From Pseudomonas sp. H9 (GTDB taxonomy: Bacteria; Pseudomonadota; Gammaproteobacteria; Pseudomonadales; Pseudomonadaceae): a stretch of 64,000 nt of DNA. The translations under genes were made by a program, and so were the position numbers. How positions within the stretch are numbered: position 1 is the first letter of the stretch; the number at the start of each line of letters is the position of its first letter. The stretch is from contig NZ_SMOK01000027.1 of the NCBI RefSeq assembly GCF_004353925.1, positions 124,001-188,000 of the forward strand. Reading direction: 5' to 3'. Below, piece after piece: positions 35,181-44,617 of the stretch. The notes under the pieces are model-generated. The model ran no database searches and was not told the origin of the DNA. It saw only the letters and a list, made by a program, of their open reading frames with translations.

Positions 35181-36059
35181 ATGAGCCGCACCGTCACTGT
35201 TGCCGCCACCCAGATGGCGTGTTCCTGGGATCGCCAGGCCAATCTGGCCAATGCTGAAAAACTGGTCCGCGAAGCGGCGGCCAAAGGCGCGCAGATCATC
35301 CTGATCCAGGAGCTGTTCGAAACCCCGTACTTCTGCCAGAAGCCGAACCCGGACTACCTGCAACTGGCGACGCCGGTTGAAACCAATGCTGCTATCGAAC
35401 ACTTCCAGGCACTGGCCAAAGAGCTGCAGGTGGTGTTGCCGATCAGCTTTTTCGAGTTGGCCGGGCGTGCGCGCTTCAACAGCATCGCGATCATCGATGC
35501 CGACGGCAGCAACCTGGGTGTGTACCGCAAGACCCACATCCCGGATGGCCCTGGCTACCACGAAAAGTATTACTTCAACCCGGGCGATACCGGCTTCAAA
35601 GTCTGGCAAACCCGTTACGCCAAAATCGGCGTCGGCATCTGCTGGGACCAGTGGTTCCCGGAGTGCGCGCGCAGCATGGCGCTGCTGGGTGCCGAAGTGC
35701 TGTTCTACCCGACGGCCATCGGCAGCGAGCCGCACGACAAGACCATCTCCTCGCGTGACCACTGGCAGCGTGTGCAGCAAGGCCATGCGGGCGCCAACCT
35801 GATGCCACTGATTGCCAGCAACCGTATCGGCACCGAAGAGCAAGACGGCTACGACATCACCTTCTATGGCTCGTCGTTCATCGCCAACCAGTTTGGTGAG
35901 AAAGTCCAGGAGCTCAACGAGACCGAGGAGGGCGTGCTGGTGCATACTTTCGACCTCGACAAACTGGAGCACATCCGCAGCGCCTGGGGCACGTTCCGTG
36001 ACCGCCGTCCGAACCTGTACGGCCCGGTGAAAACCCTCGATGGCGCGCTGGAATCCTGA
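35181..36059 (+). CDS. aguB: N-carbamoylputrescine amidase
   Basis: Hydrolyses N-carbamoylputrescine to putrescine, CO2 and ammonia, after AguA. Nitrilase-fold enzyme, 292 residues, with the full triad: Glu in LIQELFETPYF, Lys in YRKTHIPDGPG, Cys in GVGICWDQWFPE. GGAGG precedes the ATG. aguA follows after 60 bp, so they form an aguBA operon. The TetR regulator AguR known from P. aeruginosa is not adjacent here. Confidence 0.96.
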   Translation: MSRTVTVAATQMACSWDRQANLANAEKLVREAAAKGAQIILIQELFETPYFCQKPNPDYLQLATPVETNAAIEHFQALAKELQVVLPISFFELAGRARFNSIAIIDADGSNLGVYRKTHIPDGPGYHEKYYFNPGDTGFKVWQTRYAKIGVGICWDQWFPECARSMALLGAEVLFYPTAIGSEPHDKTISSRDHWQRVQQGHAGANLMPLIASNRIGTEEQDGYDITFYGSSFIANQFGEKVQELNETEEGVLVHTFDLDKLEHIRSAWGTFRDRRPNLYGPVKTLDGALES

Positions 36060-36119
36060 TCGTCCACTGACCCTGCTGCAGGCCACAATGCCTGCGGCGA
36101 ACACTGCAAAGGTTTACTC

Positions 36120-37226
36120 ATGAAGACCCTGACCAGCACCCCACGCGCCGACGGCTTTTACATGCCAGCCGAATGGGCGCCGCAAACCCAGGTATGGATG
36201 GTCTGGCCTGAGCGTCCGGACAACTGGCGCCTGGGTGGCAAACCGGTACAAGCGGCACACGTGACGCTGGCCAACGCTATCGCCCGTTTCCAGCCGGTGA
36301 CCGTGGCCGTTTCTGCCGCTCAATACGACAACGCACGTGCTCGCCTGGATGCACCGAACATTCGTGTGGTTGAAATCAGCAACGACGATGCCTGGGTGCG
36401 TGACACTGGCCCGACCTTCGTCATCAACAACAGCGGCGAAGTCCGTGGCGTCGACTGGGGCTTCAATGCCTGGGGCGGTTTCGAAGGTGGCTTGTACTGG
36501 CCGTGGAACCGTGACGAGCAAGTGGCCAGCAAAATTCTCGAAATGGAACGCTGCCCGCGTTACCACACCGAAGGCTTTGTGCTCGAAGGCGGCTCGATTC
36601 ACGTCGATGGTGAAGGCACGCTGATCACCACCGAAGAATGCCTGCTTAACCACAACCGTAACCCGCACCTCAATCGTGAGCAGATCGAAGCGGTGCTGCG
36701 TGATCACCTGGCGGTGGACACCATCATCTGGCTGCCTGATGGCCTGTACAACGACGAGACCGACGGCCACGTCGACAACTTCTGTTGTTACGTGCGCCCA
36801 GGCGAAGTGTTACTGGCCTGGACAGATGATCCGCAAGACCCCAACTACGCACGCTGCCACGCCGCACTTGAGGTGCTGGAGAACAGCCGCGATGCCAAAG
36901 GGCGCACCTTTACAGTGCACAAGATGCCGATCCCGGGCCCGCTGTTCGCCACTGAAGAAGAGTGCGCGGGCGTCGATCCGGTGGCCGGTAGCCAGGAGCG
37001 TAACCCGTCGGTTCGCCTGGCGGGCTCCTACGTCAACTTCCTGATCGTCAACGGCGGCATCATTGCGCCGAGCTTCGATGACCCGGCAGATGCCGAGGCT
37101 AGAGCGATTCTGGCCAAGGTCTTCCCGGATCATGAGGTAGTGATGATTCCGGGCCGCGAGATGCTTTTGGGGGGCGGCAACATCCACTGCCTGACCCAGC
37201 AGCAACCAGCTCCATTCAAAGGCTGA
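36120..37226 (+). CDS. aguA: Agmatine deiminase
   Basis: Converts agmatine to N-carbamoylputrescine and ammonia. Guanidine-group-modifying fold, 368 residues. The catalytic cysteine is in LGGGNIHCLTQQ near the C-terminus; the conserved substrate-binding parts are MVWPERPDNWR, VRDTGPTFV and FVLEGGSIHVDGEGT. Second gene of aguBA; followed by a perfect palindromic terminator. Confidence 0.97.
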   Translation: MKTLTSTPRADGFYMPAEWAPQTQVWMVWPERPDNWRLGGKPVQAAHVTLANAIARFQPVTVAVSAAQYDNARARLDAPNIRVVEISNDDAWVRDTGPTFVINNSGEVRGVDWGFNAWGGFEGGLYWPWNRDEQVASKILEMERCPRYHTEGFVLEGGSIHVDGEGTLITTEECLLNHNRNPHLNREQIEAVLRDHLAVDTIIWLPDGLYNDETDGHVDNFCCYVRPGEVLLAWTDDPQDPNYARCHAALEVLENSRDAKGRTFTVHKMPIPGPLFATEEECAGVDPVAGSQERNPSVRLAGSYVNFLIVNGGIIAPSFDDPADAEARAILAKVFPDHEVVMIPGREMLLGGGNIHCLTQQQPAPFKG

Positions 37227-37232
37227 ATCAGC

Positions 37233-37274
37233 GCCCATAAAAAAACCCGTCCTAGGACGGGTTTTTTTATGGGC
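37233..37274. terminator. Perfectly palindromic bidirectional terminator
   Basis: A 42-bp perfect inverted repeat centred on CCTAGG, with seven-A and seven-T runs on either side of CCCGTCC/GGACGGG. Located 6 bp after aguA. Confidence 0.93.
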
Positions 37275-37409
37275 GGGCGACAGTCGGCGTGTGCGCTGGC
37301 ATACCTCTTGTATTTGTTTTGCATTGTATTTCAAGCAGATAGGGCAGCCCTGTTCTGTCACAAAGTTTGATTAAGTTAGCCGCTCACGGCCCAGGGAGTA
37401 CGTGTTGAA

Positions 37410-37601
37410 ATGAATGCAGTAAGTGAGCCGGCTTCGCCCTCATCGGCAATGAACCACCAGTCGCTCCAGCGAGTGGCGCAGTGGTTGAAAGACAATAGAG
37501 TTATTCGGGGCAGGAAGTCCGATCACCGTCGCGCGCTGCTGGCGCGTTACCCAACGGGGCTGATTACCGAAGCAGAGCTGGAAGCCCTGCTGGGTAGTTG
37601 A
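37410..37601 (+). CDS. Small protein of unknown function
   Basis: A 63-residue ORF with a variable Ser/Pro-rich start and a well-formed basic C-terminal part (LQRVAQWLKDNRVIRGRKSDHRRALLARYPTG followed by an acidic helix). Codon use is pseudomonad-like and CAGGGAG lies 17 bp before the ATG; ATG 37449 is an alternative start. No domain recognised. Ends 3 bp before a REPIN. Confidence 0.6.
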   Translation: MNAVSEPASPSSAMNHQSLQRVAQWLKDNRVIRGRKSDHRRALLARYPTGLITEAELEALLGS

Positions 37602-37604
37602 CCG

Positions 37605-37674
37605 GTAGGAGCGGGCTTGCCCCGCGATAGCGATCTGTCAGTCACATCGTATCGCGGGGCAAGCCCGCTCCCAC
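37605..37674. repeat. REPIN
   Basis: Inverted REP pair between the small ORF and the convergent TonB receptor gene; followed by a further partial AAGCCCGC. Confidence 0.92.
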
Positions 37675-37700
37675 AGCAAGCCCGCACCCACCTTGGTGAT

Positions 37701-39797
37701 TTAGAAGCTGTAGGTACCGGTCACTACGAAGCTGCGTGGATCACCAAACTGGATCTGCGCGGCGCTGGTGGCCGAGCTGTAGTACGTCTTGTCGGTGATG
37801 TTGTTCAACGCTGCGCGCAAGTCCCAGTCTTTGGTGCGGAAACCAGCCAGCGCGTCCCAACGGCCATAACCAGGCAGCACCGCGGTGTTCTGGTTGTCGG
37901 CGTAGCGTTCGCCGACAAAGGTCAAACCGGTTTCGCCGTACCAGCCCATCTCCGGTTTCCAGGTCACGAACACGCTGCCGTTGCGCTTGGCAACGTTACT
38001 CACCCGGTTACCTTCTTGGCCGTTCTCGTCTTCAACAATGGTTGCATCCTGAATACCAATGCCACCGCGCATGTACCAGTTACCAACGATGTTGCCGGTA
38101 GCAGTCAGTTCAATACCACGCGAACGCTGCAGGCCGGTCAGCAGGGTAACGTCCGGCTTGTTCGGGTCGCTGGTGCGGCGGTTGTAGAGTTCCAGCTCGT
38201 AAATGGCCAGGGTGGTGCTCAGGCGCTCGTCCAGCCAGTCACTTTTGATCCCCACTTCTTTCTGGCGGGTTTCCTCGGGGCTGGTTTCGTTGCTGTTGCC
38301 AGGCGCACCCGGGGTGATGCCGATCAAGCCGCCGCCCACGGGTGAGAAGGTTTTGCTCCAGGAGGCATAGAAGGAGTGTTCCTTCCACGGCGAATACACC
38401 ACACCCAGGCGCGGGCTGGTGCTGTTGCTGTCTTGCTTCTCGGAAAGGTTGTTCTTGAGCTTGTTGGTGGTTTCCACTTCGAACTGGTCGAAGCGCACAC
38501 CGGCCAACACCTGCCATTGATCGTTCAGGCGTAGTTGGTCCTGGATGTACAGGCCACGGCTGTCGACCACCGTGTGGTTGTTGCTCGACGCGATCATCTG
38601 ACCGTTGTACTGCGCGTTACGGTCGGGGTTATAGACGTCTACGCTCGGTACCGGCGTGGCATTTTTGTACAGCAGCGGGTCACGACGCTGATTGCCGATC
38701 TCAATGCCGGTCAACAGCGTGTGCTGCAGACCGAAGGTATCGAAGTTGCCTTCCAGTTCTACGTTGTTGAACAGGTTGCGGGTATTGAGGTCCTGCTGCC
38801 AGCGTTGACGGGTGACCTGACCGGTCTTGGCGTTGTAGCCGGTCTGGTAGGTGTTGTCGAAATCGCTGTTGAGCTTGAACAGGCCCAGGGTATGGCGCAC
38901 CTGCCAGCTGTCGCTGAGCTGGTAGTTCAGGCGCGAGCGCAGCGATTGTGCTTTGTCATCGATGAAGTCGCGCTGAGTATCGCCGTAGGTGGTGGAGCGG
39001 CTGACATCAGCCGGGCGGCCATTGATGCTTGGGATGCCACGATCAGGGGTACGGTTGTAGCGGCTGTATTCATACTGCACCAGCCAGTTGAGGTCTGGGG
39101 TCAGTTGCCAGCTCATCGACGGCGCGAACAGCTGGCGGCTGCCGTCGATGCCATGACGGAAGCTGTTGTTGTCCTGGTTGCCCATGTTCAGGCGCAAGCT
39201 GATGTTGTCGCTCGGGTCGGCACTGAGGTCGGCGTACAGGCTGCGCAGGTCTTCGCTGCCACCCTGGGCTTCGATGGTCGAACGGCGGCCGGCTTCGGGC
39301 ATTTTGCTGACGCGGTTGACGATCCCGCCCTGACTGCCACGTCCATAAAGGACAGCCGCCGGGCCCTTGAGCACTTCGATGCGTTCAATGTTGTGCAGGT
39401 CGCGCACGTATTGGCTGTCGTCGCGGATGCCGTCCAGATAAAAGTCGTTGCTGGCATCGAAGCCACGGATACGCACGCTGTCGAAACGGGTGTCGGCACC
39501 GGTGCTGACGTTGGGGATGCCACTGAGCGCCTTGCCCAGGTCATTGCTGCCGTAGTCCAGTACGTTGCTGGTTTTTACCGAATCAATCGCCTGCGGAACG
39601 TAGCGCGCCGGAGTTGAGGTACGCGTTGCGGTGCTGACCTCCTTGACCCGTGGATCGTCGCGCTCACGGTCGCTTTCAGCGGTTACCGAAAGCTCGGGTA
39701 GGTTCATGGGGGCGGCGTGTGCCATTGCGGAACTGAGAAACAGGGAAACACCCAAGGTCAAGGGTGACAGACGGCAGGGGGCAGGCATTAAAAACAT
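37701..39797 (-). CDS. TonB-dependent ferric siderophore receptor
   Basis: Outer-membrane receptor, 698 residues: signal peptide (SPLTLGVSLFLSSAMAHA), plug domain (LGKALSGIPNVS, RIRGFDASNDFYLDGIRD, IERIEVLKGPAAVLYGRGSQGGIVN), and a 22-strand barrel ending in the typical aromatic residue (VTGTYSF). It belongs to the siderophore-type (FhuE/Fiu-like) group; the ligand cannot be fixed, catecholate or hydroxamate are both possible. A Fur-box-like sequence lies ~50 bp upstream. No sigma/anti-sigma pair is adjacent and the N-terminus lacks a long signalling domain. Confidence 0.92.
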   Translation of the reverse strand: MFLMPAPCRLSPLTLGVSLFLSSAMAHAAPMNLPELSVTAESDRERDDPRVKEVSTATRTSTPARYVPQAIDSVKTSNVLDYGSNDLGKALSGIPNVSTGADTRFDSVRIRGFDASNDFYLDGIRDDSQYVRDLHNIERIEVLKGPAAVLYGRGSQGGIVNRVSKMPEAGRRSTIEAQGGSEDLRSLYADLSADPSDNISLRLNMGNQDNNSFRHGIDGSRQLFAPSMSWQLTPDLNWLVQYEYSRYNRTPDRGIPSINGRPADVSRSTTYGDTQRDFIDDKAQSLRSRLNYQLSDSWQVRHTLGLFKLNSDFDNTYQTGYNAKTGQVTRQRWQQDLNTRNLFNNVELEGNFDTFGLQHTLLTGIEIGNQRRDPLLYKNATPVPSVDVYNPDRNAQYNGQMIASSNNHTVVDSRGLYIQDQLRLNDQWQVLAGVRFDQFEVETTNKLKNNLSEKQDSNSTSPRLGVVYSPWKEHSFYASWSKTFSPVGGGLIGITPGAPGNSNETSPEETRQKEVGIKSDWLDERLSTTLAIYELELYNRRTSDPNKPDVTLLTGLQRSRGIELTATGNIVGNWYMRGGIGIQDATIVEDENGQEGNRVSNVAKRNGSVFVTWKPEMGWYGETGLTFVGERYADNQNTAVLPGYGRWDALAGFRTKDWDLRAALNNITDKTYYSSATSAAQIQFGDPRSFVVTGTYSF

Positions 39798-39848
39798 CCG
39801 AAGGGTTTTGAGAACTAGACGAAAGCGGGATTGAAAAAGCGCGCGGAT

Positions 39849-39867
39849 GATAATGCTTGCTATTTAC
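39849..39867. promoter_or_regulatory. Putative Fur box
   Basis: GATAATGCTTGCTATTTAC, a partial match to the 19-bp Fur consensus (GATAATGATAATCATTATC), in an AT-rich tract 52 bp before the receptor start. Confidence 0.5.
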
Positions 39868-39948
39868 TTATGTTAATTGTTTCTTATTCCGTCTTCTGAA
39901 TTTATGTTTCAATTTGTTTCATATTTCTTCAAGGCATTTCACGAATTT

Positions 39949-39978
39949 TTGACATGCTGAACCGCACGCGGATAGGAT
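39949..39978 (+). promoter_or_regulatory. Sigma-70 promoter of the putative RNA upstream of the porin
   Basis: TTGACA (39949–39954), 18-bp spacer, TAGGAT (39973–39978). It points toward the porin gene and is followed ~50–80 bp later by a terminator. Confidence 0.5.
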
Positions 39979-39984
39979 TCGATC

Positions 39985-40056
39985 AACGCCTGTAGGCCCA
40001 TGAGCCAAGAGTCCAGAATAAGAGGCCCGCTGCGAACATCCGCAGGCGGGCTTTTT
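39985..40056 (+). ncRNA. Putative small RNA or attenuated leader upstream of the porin
   Basis: About 70 nt between a consensus-like promoter and a strong terminator (GCCCGC-TGCG-AACATC-CGCA-GGCGGGC then five T, 40025–40056). The terminator is 94 bp upstream of the porin ATG and downstream of no plus-strand gene, so a short transcript is expected. No ORF of note is inside. Family not recognised. Confidence 0.5.
40025..40056 (+). terminator. Rho-independent terminator upstream of the porin
   Basis: GC-rich stem with 10 bp and a six-base loop followed by CTTTTTAC. Confidence 0.85.
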
Positions 40057-40149
40057 ACTTTCTGACCCGCGAGCGTCAACCCACGCAGGGGGCGTGGTTT
40101 TTGGCGTAGGTCGCAGAGCGTATCCGACTAAGTAATAAGGAAAACAAAA

Positions 40150-41469
40150 ATGTTGAAAACAAGGATCAGCCTGATCGCGCTGGGGCTTATGGCAGCGACT
40201 CAGGCATCGGCTAACGATCAGGCCGAAGCAAAGGGCTTTATCGAAGACAGCAGCGCAAGCGTGTTGCTGCGCAATGGCTTCATCAACCGCGACAAGAAGC
40301 ACGACACCAACGACCAGCGCGAATGGGGTCAGGCTTTCATTGGTAAGTTCTCGTCTGGCTACACCCAAGGCACCGTGGGTGTCGGCGTTGATGCGTTCGG
40401 TCTGTACGCTGTGCGTCTGGACGGCGGTAAAGGCCACAACGGTGGCGCTGGTATCGACTTCTTCAAGCCGGCTGATGGCGACTCGCCGACCAACCAGCAG
40501 AACTCCCCGCACAACCTGGCCCGTGGTGGCGCTGCGGTCAAATTCCGCGTTTCCAACACTGTACTGAAGTACGGTGACCAAATGCCGGAACTGCCAGTGC
40601 TGCAGTACGACGACGGCCGCCTGCTGCCAGAGAGCTACACCGGTACCATGATCACCTCCAAGGAGATCAAGGGCCTGGAACTGAACGCTGCTCGCTTCAC
40701 CCAAGAAGCACGTAAAAGTGCTGAAGGCCGTGACAGCGGTGGCCTGAAGTCGATCAACGTACTCGGCGGCAGCTACAAGTTCACCGATAACCTGACGGCT
40801 TCGGTGTACGGCTCCGACGTTGAAGACGTACTGAAGAAGTACTACCTGGGCGTCAACTATGTCTACCCGATCTCGGGTGACCAGTCCCTGACCCTGGACT
40901 TCAACGGCTACAAGTCGGACATCGACAAAGAGTACGTCACTGCAGCCGAGCTCAACGGCGACTCCAACACCATCTGGAGCCTGGCAGCAACTTACGCCTT
41001 CGGCCCACACTCGATCACCTTGGCGCACCAGCGCAGCACGGGTGACACCGGCTACCAGTACGGCTTCTACCAGAACGCTGGTGGCGTGGGTGATGGTGGT
41101 TCGACCATCTACCTGGCCAACTCCTACTGGTCTGACTTCAACGCTGAAGACGAGCGTTCCTGGCAGCTGGGCTACGGTCTGGACTTCGGCGCCTTTGGCG
41201 TTCCAGGCCTGACCTACAAGCTGGCTTATGTCGTGGGTGACAACATCAACACCCGCACCGTCGATGACCCTCAGGGCTTCGGTGAAGGTAAAGAGCGCGA
41301 AATTTTCAACCAGTTCAAGTACGTCGTTCAGGACGGCCCTGCCAAGGACCTGTCGATCAAACTGCGTAGCTCGTTCCTGCGTACCTCTACCAGCGTTCGC
41401 GAAAGCGGTTACAACGACGACGGTAACGAAGTCCGCGTATTCGTTGAATACCCGATCAGCATTCTCTGA
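40150..41469 (+). CDS. OprD-family porin, OprE/OprQ-like
   Basis: Outer-membrane channel of 439 residues with a signal peptide ending ASA-ND and the family start FIEDSSASVLLRNGFINRD. Barrel ends with EYPISIL, typical of OprE/OprQ. The proximity of aguBA to an OprE-type porin is also seen in P. aeruginosa. AAGGA precedes the ATG. An upstream promoter/terminator pair suggests attenuation or a separate RNA. Substrate preference is unknown; OprE is induced by low oxygen in P. aeruginosa. Confidence 0.92.
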   Translation: MLKTRISLIALGLMAATQASANDQAEAKGFIEDSSASVLLRNGFINRDKKHDTNDQREWGQAFIGKFSSGYTQGTVGVGVDAFGLYAVRLDGGKGHNGGAGIDFFKPADGDSPTNQQNSPHNLARGGAAVKFRVSNTVLKYGDQMPELPVLQYDDGRLLPESYTGTMITSKEIKGLELNAARFTQEARKSAEGRDSGGLKSINVLGGSYKFTDNLTASVYGSDVEDVLKKYYLGVNYVYPISGDQSLTLDFNGYKSDIDKEYVTAAELNGDSNTIWSLAATYAFGPHSITLAHQRSTGDTGYQYGFYQNAGGVGDGGSTIYLANSYWSDFNAEDERSWQLGYGLDFGAFGVPGLTYKLAYVVGDNINTRTVDDPQGFGEGKEREIFNQFKYVVQDGPAKDLSIKLRSSFLRTSTSVRESGYNDDGNEVRVFVEYPISIL

Positions 41470-41474
41470 TCGAT

Positions 41475-41522
41475 TCGCGGGGCAAGCCCGCTCCTACGGG
41501 TAGGAGCGGGCTTGCCCCGCGA
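41475..41522. repeat. REP pair in outward orientation
   Basis: Two REP units joined tail to tail (TCGCGGGGCAAGCCCGCTCC, spacer ACGGG, then the reverse complement), a near-perfect palindrome between convergent genes. It may act as a bidirectional transcription barrier. Confidence 0.9.
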
Positions 41523-41535
41523 GGCGACCCCAGCG

Positions 41536-43200
41536 TCAGGCCGGGGTTGTCTGCTTACGAGGTGCAGCAGGTTTCACCGGCTGCATCTCGCCTGTCTCCG
41601 GCTCAAAGCTGTCACTACGGGCCATCCGCCACATCCGTGCATAAAACTCACTGTCAATCGAGCCGCTGAGCAACTCACCGGGCTTGAGGAACACGTGCAG
41701 CTGTGAAAACAACCGAATCTCACTGGCGCTGATGCGCCGTACCAGGTGTTTGGGTTTGAGCTGTGACGGATGCTCAAGGCCAGCGGCAGCGAGCATCTCC
41801 GCCAAGGCATGCAAAGTATTACGGTGGAAGCTGTAAACCCGCTCGGCCTTGTCTGGTACAACCAGCGCACGTTGGCGCAGCGGATCCTGGGTGGCGACGC
41901 CGGTTGGGCATTTGTTGGTGTGACAGCTCTGCGACTGGATACAGCCAATGGCAAACATAAAACCACGTGCCGAATTGACCCAGTCCGCGCCAATAGCCAA
42001 CACGCTGGCAATGTCGAACGCACTGACAATCTTGCCGCCCGCACCAATACGCACTTTGTCGCGCAGGTTCAGCCCGACCAGGGTGTTGTGCACAAACATC
42101 AAACCTTCGCGCATTGGTACGCCAATGTTGTCGCTGAATTCGCGCGGCGCGGCACCGGTGCCGCCTTCCTTGCCGTCGACAACGATGAAGTCGGGCACAA
42201 TGCCGGTGACCAACATGGCCTTGGCAATGCCCATGAACTCCCAAGGGTGCCCCAGGCAGAACTTGAAGCCAACCGGTTTGCCACCTGACAACTCGCGCAG
42301 TTGTGCGATGAACTGCAACAACTCGATTGGGGTATGAAAGGCACTGTGCGCAGCCGGTGAAATGCAGTCTTCACCGACCATCACGCCACGGGTGGCGGCG
42401 ATCTCGCGGCTGACCTTGTGCCCCGGCAAAATCCCACCGTGGCCCGGCTTGGCGCCCTGGCTCAGCTTGATCTCGATCATCTTCACCTGCGGGTCACGTG
42501 CCTGCCTGCTAAAACGATCAGGATCGAAACGGCCCTCAGCCGTGCGGCAACCAAAATAGCCACTGCCTATTTCCCAGATCAGGTCTCCGCCGTGCTCGCG
42601 GTGATACGGGCTGATACTGCCTTCGCCGGTGTCATGGGCGAATCGGCCTTTCTTGGCACCTTGGTTGAGCGCGGCGATAGCGTTGGCGCTCAGGGCGCCG
42701 AAGCTCATGGCCGAGATATTGAAGATCGAAGCTGAGTAGGGCTGGCGGCACTGCGGGCCACCGATGGCTATGCGAAACGAGGCAGGGTCGGGGGTGTCGG
42801 CAGGCAGCATCGAATGGCTGATGAATTCAAAACCCGGGCGGTACACGTCGTTAAGCGTGCCGAAGGCCTTCTCGGCGCTTTCGTTCTTGGCCCGCGCATA
42901 CACCAGCGAACGCTGGGCCCGTGAGAACGGCAGTTTGTCGTCATCGCCTTCGAGCAGGTACTGGCGAATCTCCGGGCGGATGGTTTCGATCAGGTAACGG
43001 ATATTGCCCAGGATCGGGTAGTTGCGCCGCACGGCGTGATGGCTTTGGCGCAGGTCGTTCAGGCCCACCAGGCTGAGCGACGCGCAGATCAGGGTAAACG
43101 GCCAGAGCCAGGTATGGGTCGCAAGAAAGGGCAGGCTGATACAAGTGAAGAGCAGACAGCCGACCAAACAGGCATAACGGCTGGGGAGCGAAGCTTTCAT
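41536..43200 (-). CDS. Membrane-anchored GltB-like FMN-binding protein
   Basis: A 554-residue protein with two N-terminal membrane segments (residues ~8–30 and 32–48) followed by a glutamate-synthase-type FMN barrel: SAMSFGALSANAIAALN, GHGGILPGHKVS, DGKEGGTGAAP, and the iron–sulfur cluster pattern C-x5-C-x4-C in CIQSQSCHTNKCPTG. It lacks the glutaminase domain of real GltB, so it is not a complete glutamate synthase. Archaeal-type glutamate synthase relatives exist, but a function here is not established. Convergent with the porin gene. Confidence 0.88.
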   Translation of the reverse strand: MKASLPSRYACLVGCLLFTCISLPFLATHTWLWPFTLICASLSLVGLNDLRQSHHAVRRNYPILGNIRYLIETIRPEIRQYLLEGDDDKLPFSRAQRSLVYARAKNESAEKAFGTLNDVYRPGFEFISHSMLPADTPDPASFRIAIGGPQCRQPYSASIFNISAMSFGALSANAIAALNQGAKKGRFAHDTGEGSISPYHREHGGDLIWEIGSGYFGCRTAEGRFDPDRFSRQARDPQVKMIEIKLSQGAKPGHGGILPGHKVSREIAATRGVMVGEDCISPAAHSAFHTPIELLQFIAQLRELSGGKPVGFKFCLGHPWEFMGIAKAMLVTGIVPDFIVVDGKEGGTGAAPREFSDNIGVPMREGLMFVHNTLVGLNLRDKVRIGAGGKIVSAFDIASVLAIGADWVNSARGFMFAIGCIQSQSCHTNKCPTGVATQDPLRQRALVVPDKAERVYSFHRNTLHALAEMLAAAGLEHPSQLKPKHLVRRISASEIRLFSQLHVFLKPGELLSGSIDSEFYARMWRMARSDSFEPETGEMQPVKPAAPRKQTTPA

Positions 43201-43422
43201 GAATCTTCCGCTGACAGGAGTAATCGTGCCTAGGATAGGGCAAGCGCAGCAGCGGAAAACCCGTGAATTCGGTAAAAGACTTTTATCCCTGTTGTGCTTG
43301 CAAGGCCCACGTTAGCGCGTTAGTTCGCTCCCTACTGATCCTTACTCCGCAAGTTGCATAACTGCCGCGCACAGCTAGCGTGTTACAAGGTTTTTCCAGT
43401 ATTTTCCAGGCGAAGTCGCACC

Positions 43423-44613
43423 ATGTCTGCCACTCCAGCAGCACCCAGAACCCAGGGATTCGGCCTGCTGTGCCTGGCCAGTTATCTGTTGTCGTTGTCG
43501 TATGGTTCGACGTTTTTGTTGTCGCTGCTGGTGAGCAGCCGTGGCGGTAACGAGCAGGACGCCGGACAGATCATTTCCCTGGCCATGCTCAGCACCGTGG
43601 TGGCGGTATTGATGAGCGGGCACCTGGCCGACCGCCTGGGGTCGGCGCGCGCCATCACGCTGTCGGCGTTGTGCCTGGTAGCCGCCTCGCTGGGTTTTGC
43701 CCTGGTGCCCGGTACCGGGCTTGGTTTGATGCTCTGCGGCCTGGCCTTGGGACTTGGCTGGGGGGCGTTCTACACCCTGGGGCCGATTCTGGTCAGCGAA
43801 CGGGTCGATGCCCAGCGCCGCACTCACAGCTTTGCCCTGCTGTCGGGCAGCATGATGAGCGGCATCGGCTCCGGGCCGTTGGTGGGCAAACTGGCCAGCG
43901 CATTTGCGCTACCGGTACAGACAGCGTTCTACACCGCTGCGCTGGCTGCCTTGTGCGGCCTGTTGATCTTCCATTATCTGGCGCGTTTGCAATCGCCTGC
44001 CACCAGCCCGGTCAGCATCAGCACTCATGCGTGTATCGAGGTATTGGGTTCCAAGGCACGTTGGCCCATTGTGATGGTCGGCCTGGGAGGGGCGATCTTT
44101 GGTGGTTTGGGCAGCTTTCAGACTTCTTATGCAGGTGCTCGCGGCCTGGACTACTCGTTGTTTTTCATTGGCTTTATGAGTGCCGCGATCAGCTGCCGGT
44201 TGCTGGTCGCTGGTTGGGTGGTCAAACGTGATGCCTATTGGGCGTCGTGCCTGCTCTCGGGTTTTACCGTGCTGGCGGTGCTGGCCTTGGGCTGGGGGGT
44301 ACAGGGCAACCTTGGCTACCTGCTGGCTGCGGCATTGCTGGGTGTCGGTTACGGCCTGAACTACTCGGTGATCAACGGCCTGGCGGCGAATCAGGCACCA
44401 CCTGGGCACACCCCTCAAGCGCTGCTGCTGTTCAGCCTGGCGTACTTTCTCGGGGTGTTCGGCTATCCGTGGTTGGCGGGCCACTTGATTGTCAGCAGTG
44501 GCACCGAGGCGATGATGGTCAGTCTGCTGATCATCGCCGTGCTCAACTGGGCGATCAGCGTTGGTCGCCTGTACGGACGCCGACGCGCCGGGACGTTGTC
44601 GGCGCCCGCCTGA
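43423..44613 (+). CDS. MFS transporter
   Basis: Twelve-segment major facilitator, 396 residues from ATG 43423 (CGCACC upstream; weak ribosome-binding site), with the loop 2–3 signature GHLADRLGSARAI. The loop-8 equivalent is short. No substrate hint from neighbours, which are convergent or divergent; efflux of a small molecule is the most common role for this subgroup. Confidence 0.87.
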   Translation: MSATPAAPRTQGFGLLCLASYLLSLSYGSTFLLSLLVSSRGGNEQDAGQIISLAMLSTVVAVLMSGHLADRLGSARAITLSALCLVAASLGFALVPGTGLGLMLCGLALGLGWGAFYTLGPILVSERVDAQRRTHSFALLSGSMMSGIGSGPLVGKLASAFALPVQTAFYTAALAALCGLLIFHYLARLQSPATSPVSISTHACIEVLGSKARWPIVMVGLGGAIFGGLGSFQTSYAGARGLDYSLFFIGFMSAAISCRLLVAGWVVKRDAYWASCLLSGFTVLAVLALGWGVQGNLGYLLAAALLGVGYGLNYSVINGLAANQAPPGHTPQALLLFSLAYFLGVFGYPWLAGHLIVSSGTEAMMVSLLIIAVLNWAISVGRLYGRRRAGTLSAPA

Positions 44614-44617
44614 GCAT

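Noticed and set aside
41536..43200. Complete glutamate synthase (GltB)
   Set aside because: It lacks the N-terminal glutaminase domain and has membrane segments instead.
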